This document shows, in pieces, positions 9,082 to 18,231 of a stretch of DNA of 64,000 bases. The first letter of the stretch is position 1; each line of letters starts with the position of its first letter. Under the pieces are notes generated by a model. That model was not told the origin of the DNA, made no database searches, and worked only from the letters and a program-made list of their open reading frames with translations. Source of the stretch: Actinomycetota bacterium (lineage in GTDB: Bacteria > Actinomycetota > Acidimicrobiia > Acidimicrobiales > Poriferisodalaceae); the NCBI GenBank assembly GCA_014238065.1, contig JABABU010000020.1, forward strand, positions 62,001-126,000, in the 5' to 3' direction. The position numbers were made by a program, and so were the translations under genes.

Positions 9082-9309
9082 TTAGACGCGGCCCTTCAAC
9101 TGCGCCTCTCGTTCGCGCATCGCGACTCGGCCATCGCTCAAAGCGGTCCCGACGTGACCGCCGGCGGTTCGCACCCGATCTTGAACGCGGTGACGCACCT
9201 CCTCCGGTGCGTAGCGTTCGACGATTTCACGGACTCGGCGATTGGCCAAGTATGACCCCGATGCTCCGATGGCAGCTCCGACTCCGAGCCAGATCAAGCG
9301 CTTGATCAT
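9082..9309 (-). CDS. Small membrane-associated protein (DUF6167-like)
   Basis: A 75-residue protein with one N-terminal hydrophobic segment (LIWLGVGAAIGASGSYLA) and a highly charged, helical C-terminus. It resembles the small conserved proteins found beside alaS in actinobacteria (DUF6167 type). Function unknown. Its start overlaps the stop of the DUF948 gene by 4 bases, so the two are coupled. It may anchor or partner the upstream membrane protein, which is inference from position only. Confidence 0.75.
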   Translation of the reverse strand: MIKRLIWLGVGAAIGASGSYLANRRVREIVERYAPEEVRHRVQDRVRTAGGHVGTALSDGRVAMREREAQLKGRV

Positions 9310-9686
9310 GGCGTGACTTTCTCGGCTGGGTCAGAGGTCGATCTGAGTTTGCCGGCGGTGCGCCGCGCTCCGGTGAGGAATGCAGCAGCCTTGATGGCGG
9401 GATTCGTGATGGCAGCCTGCGCGACGCGGCTGGCCGATTCGACAGTGGCACCGACCGTTTCGGCTGTGCCCATGAGCCCATCGAGGCGGTCGAGATCACC
9501 ATCGGCCCTGTCGAGCGTGTCGCGCAGCGTCGCCAACGTGGGAAGAGCCTCGTCGGTCAGCGCTCTTGCTGCCTCTCTGAGATCTGACAGCGTGTTTCGC
9601 AAGGAGATAAGCGTCATGATCAAAGCAGTCGACGCTGCGACCGCGCAGATCGTGACGATGACAGCAGCTAGGTCACCAGCGCTCAC
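9306..9686 (-). CDS. DUF948 domain membrane protein
   Basis: A 126-residue protein with an N-terminal membrane segment (LAAVIVTICAVAASTALIMTL). A long amphipathic helix with heptad-like spacing follows, typical of DUF948. The family is widespread in Gram-positive bacteria and has no defined activity. It lies 6 bases after rarA and overlaps the next small gene by 4 bases, so the three are probably one transcript leading to alaS. Confidence 0.8.
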   Translation of the reverse strand: MSAGDLAAVIVTICAVAASTALIMTLISLRNTLSDLREAARALTDEALPTLATLRDTLDRADGDLDRLDGLMGTAETVGATVESASRVAQAAITNPAIKAAAFLTGARRTAGKLRSTSDPAEKVTP

Positions 9687-9692
9687 GTCTGC

Positions 9693-10979
9693 TCAATCCC
9701 CTCTCCATTTCGAAAGTCGCTCGGCGACCTCGGCTTCGAACCCGTTCTGACTGGGACGGTAGTACACGGTGTCGGCAACCTCGTCTGGCCTGTACTGCTG
9801 AGGCACGTGACCACCGGCGTGGTCGTGTGGGTAGTCATACCCTTCGCCGTGGCCGAGCTTTGCTGCACCCTGATAATGCGCATCGCGGAGATGCATCGGC
9901 ACCTCGCGGCCCTTGCCGACTTTGACATCAGCGGTTGCACTCCACCATCCGACAGCCGTTCGATTGCTCTTGGGAGCTGTGGAGAGATGGACCACCGCCT
10001 GAGCGAGATTGTGCCCGGCTTCCGGTAGCCCGACGAACTCCACAGCACCAGCCGCTGCGTTGGCGATGAGGAGGCTCATCGGGTCGGCCATGCCGATGTC
10101 CTCGCTGGCCAGAATCACGAGTCGCCTGGCTATGAACCTTGCGTCCTCGCCGGCTTCGAGCATTCGAGAGAGCCAATAGAGACCTGAGTCAGGATCGCTT
10201 CCCCTGATGCTCTTGATGAACGCGCTGACGACGTCGTAGTGCTCGTCCTCCCCGTATCGAAACGCCCTTGCGTCGAGCGCGGACTCGGCGTTGTCGAGCG
10301 TGACGTGCATTCCTTCGCCGGCGAGGGCGATGGCGACCTCGAGAGCGGTGAGCGCCCTACGGGCATCGCCGTCGGCCCTCTCGGCGAGGTGCCGCATGGC
10401 GTCATCGTCGCCGGTCGCCGATTCGAAGTCCAGGCCACGGCGAAGCAACTCGACCACGGCGTCGACATCGAGACCGTGCAACCGAAAGAGGTTGCTGCGG
10501 CTCAGCAGCGGAGCATTGATCTCGAAGAAAGGGTTCTCGGTCGTGGCTCCGATGAGGACGAGCAGTCCCTCTTCCACCGACGGTAAGAGTGCGTCCTGTT
10601 GCGACTTGTTGAACCGGTGGACCTCGTCGAGAAACAAGATGGTGCCGACCCCACGCTCACCAAGCCGCTGCCGCGCCTGCTCTATGACCGCCCTGACGTC
10701 CTTGACCGACGCGTTGACTGCCGAAAGAGTCTCAAATTGTTTCGCGGTGTGGTTTGCGATGAGGCGGGCAAGCGTCGTCTTGCCGCACCCAGGAGGACCC
10801 CACAGAATCACCGAGGTCAGTCGATCAGCCTCGATGAGCGACCGAAGCGGGGCACCTTTGTCCAGCAAATGGCCCTGCCCTGCAACCTCTTCGAGTTTGT
10901 GCGGCCGCATCCGCGCCGCCAGCGGGCTACGCGTCGCCAGCGCGCTCTCGGCCGCGACTGCGAACAAGTCATCGCTCAA
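9693..10979 (-). CDS. rarA: Replication-associated recombination protein A (AAA+ ATPase)
   Basis: A 428-residue clamp-loader-like AAA+ ATPase (RarA/MgsA/WRNIP1 family) that acts at stalled replication forks. Visible are Walker A GPPGCGKTTLA, Walker B TILFLDEVHRFNKSQQDALL, sensor region GATTENPFFEINAPLLSR, and the C-terminal MgsA tetramerisation domain (GLPEAGHNLAQAVVHLSTAPKS). Length is normal. The next gene upstream, aspS, ends 111 bases away. Confidence 0.95.
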   Translation of the reverse strand: MSDDLFAVAAESALATRSPLAARMRPHKLEEVAGQGHLLDKGAPLRSLIEADRLTSVILWGPPGCGKTTLARLIANHTAKQFETLSAVNASVKDVRAVIEQARQRLGERGVGTILFLDEVHRFNKSQQDALLPSVEEGLLVLIGATTENPFFEINAPLLSRSNLFRLHGLDVDAVVELLRRGLDFESATGDDDAMRHLAERADGDARRALTALEVAIALAGEGMHVTLDNAESALDARAFRYGEDEHYDVVSAFIKSIRGSDPDSGLYWLSRMLEAGEDARFIARRLVILASEDIGMADPMSLLIANAAAGAVEFVGLPEAGHNLAQAVVHLSTAPKSNRTAVGWWSATADVKVGKGREVPMHLRDAHYQGAAKLGHGEGYDYPHDHAGGHVPQQYRPDEVADTVYYRPSQNGFEAEVAERLSKWRGD

Positions 10980-11090
10980 CGTTCTGCTCTCATCTCGGCG
11001 AGGCTACCCATCAACCCCGACCTGAAGTCGCTCTGCATTGCCCGCGACGCTCTGCGACTCCGGGGTGGATCGGGTTTGGGGTTCCGCTGG

Positions 11091-12833
11091 TCAGGTGGCA
11101 GGTGGAAGGACGCGGAGTCCGAGTTCGTCGAGTTGGACATCGTCGATCGGCGTCGGTGCCTTCGTCAGCGGGTCGGCGCCCGACTGACTTTTCGGGAATG
11201 CGATGACCTCGCGGATGTTCTCCTCGCCGGCGAGCAACGCTGCAAGGCGGTCGATGCCAAACGCGAAGCCGGCATGCGGCGGGGCGCCGTAACGAAACGC
11301 GTCGAGAAGGAAGCCGAATTTTCGCTGGGCTTCTTCGGGCCCGATGCCGAGCATGGTGAAGATGTTCTGCTGAATGTCGTGACGGTGGATTCGCACAGAT
11401 CCAGACCCGAGTTCCCAGCCGTTCAAGACCAGGTCGTATGCCTGTGAACGCATTCCCAGGAGTTGTTCACGGTCACCCATGGCGTCGAGCATCGAGTCGA
11501 CCTCGTCCTGGTGCGGCATCGTGAAAGCATGATGCGCCGGCACTGCGTTGCCGGCCTCGTCGACGTCCTCGAACAACGGGAAGTCGGTGACCCAGATAAA
11601 GTGCAGGCCGCCCTCGTTGACTGGTGGCTTGCCCAGTTCGATCCTGATGAGGCCGAGCACATGTGCGACCTGACGCCACTCGTCGGCCACGATCAGACAC
11701 AAGTCACCCTCGGAGGCGCCGAGGGTCGACACGACACCAGCGCCCTCTTCGTCGCTGAGGAATTTGGCGATCGGCGAGTTGAGGACACCACCGGCCTCGA
11801 CCTTGATCCAGACGAGGCCCTTCGCTCCCCAACCCTTCGCCCTGTCGGTCAGTTGATCGAGCTTGTTGCGTCCCATCTCGGCACCGCCCTGAAGCAGGAT
11901 GCCCTTGATGCATGGCGCTTTGAAAGCATTGAAGTCGGTTGCCGAGAACACGTCCGTGAGGTCGGTGAGCTCCATACCGAATCGGATGTCCGGCTTGTCG
12001 GAGCCGAAGCGGTCCATCGCATCATGCCAGGTGATCTCCGGGAAGTCGGTCGGTCGGACGCCATGGGTGGCTTCTGCCGCGTCGGCAACCGCTTCCGACA
12101 CCACAGCCCTGACCTCTTCGCCGGTGGCGAAACTCATCTCCATGTCGAGCTGAACGAACTCGAACTGCCGGTCAGCACGCAGATCCTCGTCGCGCATGCA
12201 GCGGGCGATCTGGTAGTAGCGATCGATGCCGCCGACCATGCAGAGTTGCTTGAAGATCTGCGGGCTCTGAGGCAGCGCGTAGAAGGTACCCGGATGAAGT
12301 CGGCTCGGCACGACGAAATCGCGAGCACCCTCCGGAGTCGATGCGATGAGCATCGGCGTCTCGATCTCGACGAACTCCTGTCGCTCGAACGCTGTTCGGA
12401 TCGCCGAATTGACCTTGGCCCGTGTGCGGAGGTTCCGTTGCATGTGCTCACTACGAAGATCGATGTAGCGGTGGCGGATGCGGATGGTCTCGTCGACGTC
12501 GACGCGTGAGTCGACCTGGAACGGTGGCGGCTCGGCCCGCGAAAGGACCTCCACGGCCGTCTCACCGATCTCGACTTCGCCAGTCACGAGTTGATCGTTG
12601 ACCGTGCCTTCGGGTCGGGCCCGCACGACACCAGTGATCGCGAGTACGTACTCGTTGCGCAGATCGGCAGCGCCGTCAACGACACACTGGAGCAGACCGG
12701 TCCGGTCACGAAGATCGACGAACGCGAGATGCTCGCCGTGTTCACGGCGCCGTGCGACCCATCCGGTAACGGTCACGGTGCGACCGATGTCGGCGGTCGT
12801 GAGGCGCCCGCAATAGTCAGTACGGCTGGTCAT
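11091..12833 (-). CDS. aspS: Aspartyl-tRNA synthetase
   Basis: A 580-residue bacterial-type class II synthetase. The OB-fold anticodon domain is at the N-terminus (TVTVTGWVARRREHGEHLAF). The catalytic motif is TPEGARDFVVPSR. A GAD insertion domain follows, and the motif-3 region is AGFAFGIDRLAALL near the C-terminus. Many actinobacteria lack asparaginyl-tRNA synthetase and use a non-discriminating AspRS with GatCAB. Whether that holds here cannot be judged from one window. The start overlaps the hisS stop by 4 bases (ATGA). Confidence 0.96.
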   Translation of the reverse strand: MTSRTDYCGRLTTADIGRTVTVTGWVARRREHGEHLAFVDLRDRTGLLQCVVDGAADLRNEYVLAITGVVRARPEGTVNDQLVTGEVEIGETAVEVLSRAEPPPFQVDSRVDVDETIRIRHRYIDLRSEHMQRNLRTRAKVNSAIRTAFERQEFVEIETPMLIASTPEGARDFVVPSRLHPGTFYALPQSPQIFKQLCMVGGIDRYYQIARCMRDEDLRADRQFEFVQLDMEMSFATGEEVRAVVSEAVADAAEATHGVRPTDFPEITWHDAMDRFGSDKPDIRFGMELTDLTDVFSATDFNAFKAPCIKGILLQGGAEMGRNKLDQLTDRAKGWGAKGLVWIKVEAGGVLNSPIAKFLSDEEGAGVVSTLGASEGDLCLIVADEWRQVAHVLGLIRIELGKPPVNEGGLHFIWVTDFPLFEDVDEAGNAVPAHHAFTMPHQDEVDSMLDAMGDREQLLGMRSQAYDLVLNGWELGSGSVRIHRHDIQQNIFTMLGIGPEEAQRKFGFLLDAFRYGAPPHAGFAFGIDRLAALLAGEENIREVIAFPKSQSGADPLTKAPTPIDDVQLDELGLRVLPPAT

Positions 12834-14134
12834 TGGATGTCTTCGTCCTTGGGAGTGGAAATCGCTGGCGATTCAGCCAGGACCTGGGCGACGTGAGCGA
12901 CGACGTCAGTTCTGGCGATGATGGCCTGGTCGGCCGACTCACGAAGGCGGCGGACCGCTACCGTGCCGTCGGCCAGTTCGCTGTCGCCGACGATCAACGC
13001 AACGACCGCGCCTGATCGATCGGCGGCCTTCATCTGGCTGCGCATCGAGCGGCCATCGAAGCTGCGGTCAGCACGGTGCCCCGAGGCTCGAAGTTGGTGA
13101 GTGAGATCTCGAGCGCTGGTGCCGTCAGTGACGTCGATGACCCACACCTGCGGCCGAATGTCGGGCGCCGGGTAGGTCCGCTCGGCATCGCACGCCAACA
13201 GCATTCGCTCGATGCCCATGGCGAAGCCGATGCCAGGAGTGTCGGGGCCACCGAGTTCTTCGACGAGGCCGTCGTACCGACCTCCACCACACAACGTGTT
13301 CTGGGCGCCGTCGAGCGCGGATGCCTGAAACTCGAAGAGCGTGTGCGTGTAGTAGTCGAGCCCTCTCACGAGGCGCGGCTCGATGGCGAACGCGATACCC
13401 AGTGCTCCGAGACCAGTCTGGACTCGCTCGAAGTGTGAAATTGCCGCAGCACTCAGAAAATCCCTCAGCTGGGGCCCGCGAGTCGTCACGTCACGAGAGG
13501 ACATGTGCTTCGAATCGAGCACTCGCAGCGGGTGATCGTCGACCCTGACCCGGTCGGACGCGTCGAGTTCGGTGATGTTGGCCTTCAGGTGGTCGCGAAC
13601 CGCAGCCGTGTACGCGACCCGAGTATCGGCGTCTCCCATCGTGTTGATGAGAAGCAGCACCCTTTTCAGCCCCACCGCCTCGAGGACCTTTGCGGCAACC
13701 GCGATGATCTCGACGTCGACGTCTGGGTCTGCTGAGCCGATGGCCTCGATACCCAGCTGGCTGAACTGTCGCTGCCTGCCGGCCTGAGGTGACTCGTAAC
13801 GAAAGAAGGGTCCGTGGTACCAGACCTTCCACGGCGTAGGAGGACGGTGCTGAACGAACGACCGACACACAGCAGCTGTGCCCTCTGGACGAAGCGCCAT
13901 GGTGCGACCGCCCTTGTCGACGAAGTCGTACATCTCCTTGGTGACCACGTCGGTTCCCTCACCGAGACGGCGAAAGACGCCGAGGTCCTCGAAGATGGGC
14001 GTGTGCAACAGCCCGTAGCCCGCCAGTTCGGCCTCGTTCTGGAACGCGCTGATGAGCGCCTGCCACCTTGCGGCGTCGGCAGGCTCTACATCGCGCGTGC
14101 CGATCGGGGTTTGAAACGTATTCTTCTTCGTCAT
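12830..14134 (-). CDS. hisS: Histidyl-tRNA synthetase
   Basis: A 434-residue class II synthetase that charges tRNA-His. Motifs seen are RPEGTAAVCR (motif 2), LVRGLDYYTHT and GIGFAMGIERM (motif 3), with the C-terminal anticodon-binding domain. The open frame extends 36 codons further upstream. The start MTKKNTFQTPIGTRD at 14134 was chosen because GGAG lies 7 bases before it and HisRS normally begins close to this motif. It is coupled to aspS by a 4-base overlap. Confidence 0.95.
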   Translation of the reverse strand: MTKKNTFQTPIGTRDVEPADAARWQALISAFQNEAELAGYGLLHTPIFEDLGVFRRLGEGTDVVTKEMYDFVDKGGRTMALRPEGTAAVCRSFVQHRPPTPWKVWYHGPFFRYESPQAGRQRQFSQLGIEAIGSADPDVDVEIIAVAAKVLEAVGLKRVLLLINTMGDADTRVAYTAAVRDHLKANITELDASDRVRVDDHPLRVLDSKHMSSRDVTTRGPQLRDFLSAAAISHFERVQTGLGALGIAFAIEPRLVRGLDYYTHTLFEFQASALDGAQNTLCGGGRYDGLVEELGGPDTPGIGFAMGIERMLLACDAERTYPAPDIRPQVWVIDVTDGTSARDLTHQLRASGHRADRSFDGRSMRSQMKAADRSGAVVALIVGDSELADGTVAVRRLRESADQAIIARTDVVAHVAQVLAESPAISTPKDEDIQ

Positions 14135-14238
14135 GTTGCACTCCGCAACGAGGGACAGCCAGCCATGGTACGACCCCGCGCCGCCGAGAACGACGTGATG
14201 TCGAGACGACCTGCGGTCATCGACTGAGATGTCGCAGT

Positions 14239-16467
14239 TCAATCAGCAGAACGACGACCTGGGCCGCCGCCAGGCACAGCTCGATAGGCCTCATACACCG
14301 ACGGGACTGCCTTGATCGTGCTGATGAGCGAGTCGAGGTGGCTCGGGTCGACCAGCTCGAACTCGAATGTCATCACGCACACCTGATCGTTGCCGGTATT
14401 GATGTTGGCCCCACGAATGTTGACGTGGTGGTCGGACAAAACGCGACTGACGTCCTCGAGCAATCTGGCCCTGTCGAATGCCTTGATCTCAAGCCCAACC
14501 ACGTACGAGCCGGTGAACGCCTGGTCCCACTCGACTTCGACCAAGCGGCCACCTTGAACCGAGGACAACGAAACCGCGTTGGCGCAGTCGGTACGGTGGA
14601 CCGACACCCCCCTACCCCGGGTAACGAAACCCATGATGTCGTCGCCTGGTACCGGATTGCAGCAGCGTGCGACACGAACCATGACGTCGTCGAGGCCCTC
14701 AACGTTCACGCCGGCCTTACTTCGCCGCCGGTTGGTGCGGTTCTGTGTCGCCGGCGCCGACAACTGCTCCGGTCTGCCCGGACCCCGAATCTCCCGAGAG
14801 ACACGCTGCACCACCGACTTCGGCGAGATCGACTTTGTGCCGATGGCACCGAACAACGAGTCGAGGTCGTTGTGTCCGAGCGACAGCCCCACTGACTTCA
14901 GCGCATCGGATGCGATGAGGTCTTGGATCGGGAGGCCTTCGCGGCGGAGCATCTTCACCACGGCATCGCGTCCGGCGTCGATTGCGTCCTCGCGAAGCTC
15001 ACGGACAAACCACTGCCGCACATTGTTTCGGGCTCTCTGCGTGGTGACCATTGCCAGCCAGTCCCTCGAAGGGCCGGCGCTCTCGAGCTTCGAGGTGAAG
15101 ATCTCGACGGTGTCGCCGCTCTCGAGTTCGCGGTCGAGTGGCACCAACCGCTGGTTGACCCGTGCCCCGATCGTCGAGTGACCGACATCGGTGTGAATGC
15201 TGTAGGCAAAGTCGATCGGGTTGGCCCCGGCGGGAAGTGTGACCACATCGCCCTGCGGCGTGAAGACAAATACCTCGTCGTGATCGAGGTCGACCCGCAA
15301 ACTCTCCATGAACTCATCGGCGTCAGATGTCTCTTGCTGCCAATCGACGATCTCGTCGAGCCAGGGCATGTCCAGGTTCGAGGTGTCCTTGCTCTTGTAG
15401 CGCCAGTGGGCAGCCACGCCGAACTCGGCCCGCTGATGCTGCTCCTCGGTTCTGATCTGAACCTCGAGCGTTGAACCGTTCGGGCCGACCACCGTCGTGT
15501 GCAACGACTGATAGAGGTTGAACTTCGGCATGGCGATGTAGTCCTTGAACCGGCCCTGAACCGGCTTCCAGATACCGTGGATGGCTCCCAGCGCCGCGTA
15601 GCAGTCGTGCGTCGAGTCGACCACGATGCGAATACCGACCAGGTCGAAAATGTCGTTGAACTCCCGACCTTTCACGACCATCTTCTCGTAGATCGACCAG
15701 AGGTGTTTCTGACGTCCGGTCACCTCGGCCTTGATGCTGCCCTTGTCGAGTTGGCCACACACCTTCGCCAGCACGTCCTCCATGTACTCGTCCTGCTCCG
15801 GTGTCCTGTGAGCAACGAGCTGATCGACCTCGGCGTAACGGGTCGGGTACAGCGCCGCAAAACTGAGATCTTCGAGTTGTTGACGCATCTCCTGCATGCC
15901 GAGTCGGTTCGCGAGCGGCGCGTAGATGTCGAGCGTCTCCTTCGCTATCCGAGACTGCTTCTCACGCGACAACGCAGCGACGGTCCGGATGTTGTGCAGC
16001 CGATCGCTCAGCTTGATCAGCAGCACCCGGAGGTCACGAGCCATCGCTACCAGCATCTTCCGCATGGTCGCTGCCTGCTGGGCTTCCTTCGTGTCGAAAC
16101 GGACGCGATCGAGTTTCGTCACTCCGTCAACCAGTTCGGCGACCTCTTCACCGAACGACTCGACGATGTCCTCAAGGGTCAGGCCGGTGTCCTCGACAGC
16201 ATCGTGAAGGAGCGCGGCCGAAATGGTCACATCGTCGAGGCCGAGTTCGGCCACGACCATCGCCACCGCCAGCGGATGAAGAATGTAGGCCTCGCCGGAC
16301 TTACGACGTTGATCACCGTGGGCCGAACTAGCCGTCGCATATGCACGCCGAATCATCGAGGTGTCATGGCCAGGCCACCTCTGCAGATACGAGGTCAGGA
16401 GCGGTACCAGCACCTCAACGGGCGCGGACTCCCGCCTCCATGGCAACACACGCGTCGCTATGCTCAC
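14239..16467 (-). CDS. rel: Bifunctional (p)ppGpp synthetase/hydrolase Rel
   Basis: A 742-residue long RSH protein that makes and degrades the alarmone (p)ppGpp in the stringent response. The HD hydrolase domain is intact (GEAYILHPLAVAMV, AALLHDAVEDTG). The synthetase domain is present (GRFKDYIAMPKFNLYQSLH, EVQIRTEEQHQRAEFG), followed by TGS (VFVFTPQGDVVTLPAG), a zinc-finger-like RVARCCNPVPGDD and a C-terminal ACT domain. Translation starts at GTG 16467 behind GGAGG. Both catalytic halves look functional. It lies between apt and hisS, the usual actinobacterial order. Confidence 0.96.
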   Translation of the reverse strand: MSIATRVLPWRRESAPVEVLVPLLTSYLQRWPGHDTSMIRRAYATASSAHGDQRRKSGEAYILHPLAVAMVVAELGLDDVTISAALLHDAVEDTGLTLEDIVESFGEEVAELVDGVTKLDRVRFDTKEAQQAATMRKMLVAMARDLRVLLIKLSDRLHNIRTVAALSREKQSRIAKETLDIYAPLANRLGMQEMRQQLEDLSFAALYPTRYAEVDQLVAHRTPEQDEYMEDVLAKVCGQLDKGSIKAEVTGRQKHLWSIYEKMVVKGREFNDIFDLVGIRIVVDSTHDCYAALGAIHGIWKPVQGRFKDYIAMPKFNLYQSLHTTVVGPNGSTLEVQIRTEEQHQRAEFGVAAHWRYKSKDTSNLDMPWLDEIVDWQQETSDADEFMESLRVDLDHDEVFVFTPQGDVVTLPAGANPIDFAYSIHTDVGHSTIGARVNQRLVPLDRELESGDTVEIFTSKLESAGPSRDWLAMVTTQRARNNVRQWFVRELREDAIDAGRDAVVKMLRREGLPIQDLIASDALKSVGLSLGHNDLDSLFGAIGTKSISPKSVVQRVSREIRGPGRPEQLSAPATQNRTNRRRSKAGVNVEGLDDVMVRVARCCNPVPGDDIMGFVTRGRGVSVHRTDCANAVSLSSVQGGRLVEVEWDQAFTGSYVVGLEIKAFDRARLLEDVSRVLSDHHVNIRGANINTGNDQVCVMTFEFELVDPSHLDSLISTIKAVPSVYEAYRAVPGGGPGRRSAD

Positions 16468-16652
16468 AAGACCTCCATCAGAACAGTCTAGTTTCGAGGC
16501 CTCGATACAGGCACGACCCCGAGCTCACCAGAGTTCTCTGCAAAGGGCCCGCCGCTACGACCCGGTCATGAACGGGCCGAAAGCGCAGCAACGACTACTG
16601 ACATTCGATGGAGCCGAGCTCAGAATCGGTGATGCCTTTCGCGCAAGAGCGA

Positions 16653-17177
16653 TCAGACCTTGATGATCGAGGTGACCGGCGGGGCCAGTTTGGCGCCTGC
16701 GTTGAGATCGATGAGTTCGATCAGCACCGAGATACCGACGACTTCGGCCCCGAGCGAAGAGCACAGCTCGACTGCGGCCGCCGCAGTGCCGCCGGTCGCC
16801 AGCACGTCGTCCACGACGAGCACGTTCGCTCCGGCTGCGACCGCGTCGACATGAACATGGAGCGCGTCGCTTCCATACTCGAGGTCGTAGGCGGCAACCT
16901 CGGTCTTCCGTGGCAGCTTGCCCGGCTTGCGCACAGGCACGAACGAGCAGCCAAGGCTGTCGGCCACGCCGACACCGAAGAGGAAACCGCGCGACTCGAT
17001 ACCGAACACCGCGTTCACTCGAAGGTCGCGGTACGGATCAGCCAACGCCTCGATCGCCGCTCGGCGGGCGTTCGCGTCGGCAAGCAGCGGAGTGATGTCT
17101 TTGAAAACGATGCCTGGCTCCGGGAAGTCAGGCACGTCGAGGATGAAGCGGTCGAGTCCTCCGGACCGTGCGCTCAT
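16653..17177 (-). CDS. apt: Adenine phosphoribosyltransferase
   Basis: A 174-residue purine salvage enzyme that converts adenine and PRPP to AMP. The PRPP-binding motif is VLVVDDVLATGGTAAAAVE. The family N-terminal signature is PDFPEPGIVFKDITPLL. The open frame could extend 52 codons upstream into secF, but the ATG at 17177 gives the normal length and lies 10 bases after the secF stop. It links the secDF and rel parts of the run. Confidence 0.93.
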   Translation of the reverse strand: MSARSGGLDRFILDVPDFPEPGIVFKDITPLLADANARRAAIEALADPYRDLRVNAVFGIESRGFLFGVGVADSLGCSFVPVRKPGKLPRKTEVAAYDLEYGSDALHVHVDAVAAGANVLVVDDVLATGGTAAAAVELCSSLGAEVVGISVLIELIDLNAGAKLAPPVTSIIKV

Positions 17178-17187
17178 CTGGGTGACC

Positions 17188-18231
17188 TCAGCGCTTCTTG
17201 CCCTTCTTTCGTGGGCGAGGAGGCGCAGTGCGGCTGTAGCTCGATGCAGCGAGTGTCGTTGCCGCTTCGGCGACCGAGCCGACTTCGCCGCTCTTGCGAG
17301 CCAGTTCGCGGCGACGGGCCCACTCCGGCTCACGCAGCTTCAGCGCGACGAGAATCGGAGATGCAACGAAGATCGACGAGTACGTACCGGCGAGAATGCC
17401 AACCAGCAGAGCGACAGCAAACTCCTGGAGTGCAACGGCGCCGAGTACGAATCGGCCGATGATCAACATCGACAGCACTGGGAGACCTGATGTGATCGAC
17501 GTGTTGATCGACCGCATCACGACCTGGTTCAGCGACACATTGACGACATCGGTGTATCTCGTTCTGGCCTTCTCTGCAGCGCCGGCTGTCTCCTTGACTC
17601 TGTCGAACACGACGATGGTGTCGTAGAGCGAATAGCCCATGATCGTGAGGAACGCGATGACAGTTGCCGGGGTCACCTCGAACCGGAACACGGCGTATAC
17701 ACCGACGCTGATGAGTATGTCGTGACCAACCGCCACCAGCGCGGCGGCGGCCATCTTCCACTCCAAGCGGAACGTGATGTACAGAGCGAGCAGGATGAAG
17801 AACCAGATGAGCGCGGTTCTGGCCTTGTTGGTGATCTCGTCACCCCACGAAGGTCCGACCTCGCTGCGGCTGATGTCGTTGACGGTGACACCGACGGTCT
17901 CGGCCAGGGCAGCGGTCAGGTCGTTCTGCTGAGCGATCGTTGCCGATTCGGCTCTGACGCGGAAGACATCAGTACCGCCGGTGACTTTCTGGATCCGGCC
18001 ATCGAGACCGAAATCGGTCAGAGTGTTTCTGATGTCGTCCTCTGTGGCTTCACCGGAAGGGACTTCCCAGACCACGCCACCCTCGAACTCGATGCCGAGG
18101 TTCAAGCCTCGGCCGAGAAGGGCGACGATACTGATCAACACGATCGTCGCCGATGCCATCAGAACCTTGCGAGATCCTTCGATGAAGTCGAAGTGGTTCT
18201 CGCCCCTGTAGAGCACACGGAACAAACTCAT
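17188..18231 (-). CDS. secF: Sec translocase accessory subunit SecF
   Basis: A 347-residue RND-superfamily membrane protein that works with SecD to drive protein export by proton motive force. An N-terminal membrane segment follows NHFDFIEGSRKVLMASATIV. The periplasmic domain starts GIEFEGGVVWEVPSG. The conserved block MGYSLYDTIVVFDRVKET and the final TM cluster with SVFVASP-like SIFVASPILVAL are present. Its C-terminus is lysine/arginine-rich. It overlaps secD by 4 bases. Confidence 0.95.
   Translation of the reverse strand: MSLFRVLYRGENHFDFIEGSRKVLMASATIVLISIVALLGRGLNLGIEFEGGVVWEVPSGEATEDDIRNTLTDFGLDGRIQKVTGGTDVFRVRAESATIAQQNDLTAALAETVGVTVNDISRSEVGPSWGDEITNKARTALIWFFILLALYITFRLEWKMAAAALVAVGHDILISVGVYAVFRFEVTPATVIAFLTIMGYSLYDTIVVFDRVKETAGAAEKARTRYTDVVNVSLNQVVMRSINTSITSGLPVLSMLIIGRFVLGAVALQEFAVALLVGILAGTYSSIFVASPILVALKLREPEWARRRELARKSGEVGSVAEAATTLAASSYSRTAPPRPRKKGKKR

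Noticed and set aside
7015-9255. A 746-codon open frame on the plus strand across alaS
   Set aside because: It is antisense to a fully conserved alaS, has no recognisable domain, and long antisense frames are expected at this GC content.
14135-14242. A 36-residue N-terminal extension of hisS
   Set aside because: The extension has no family likeness, and ATG 14134 has a better ribosome site and the normal HisRS N-terminus.
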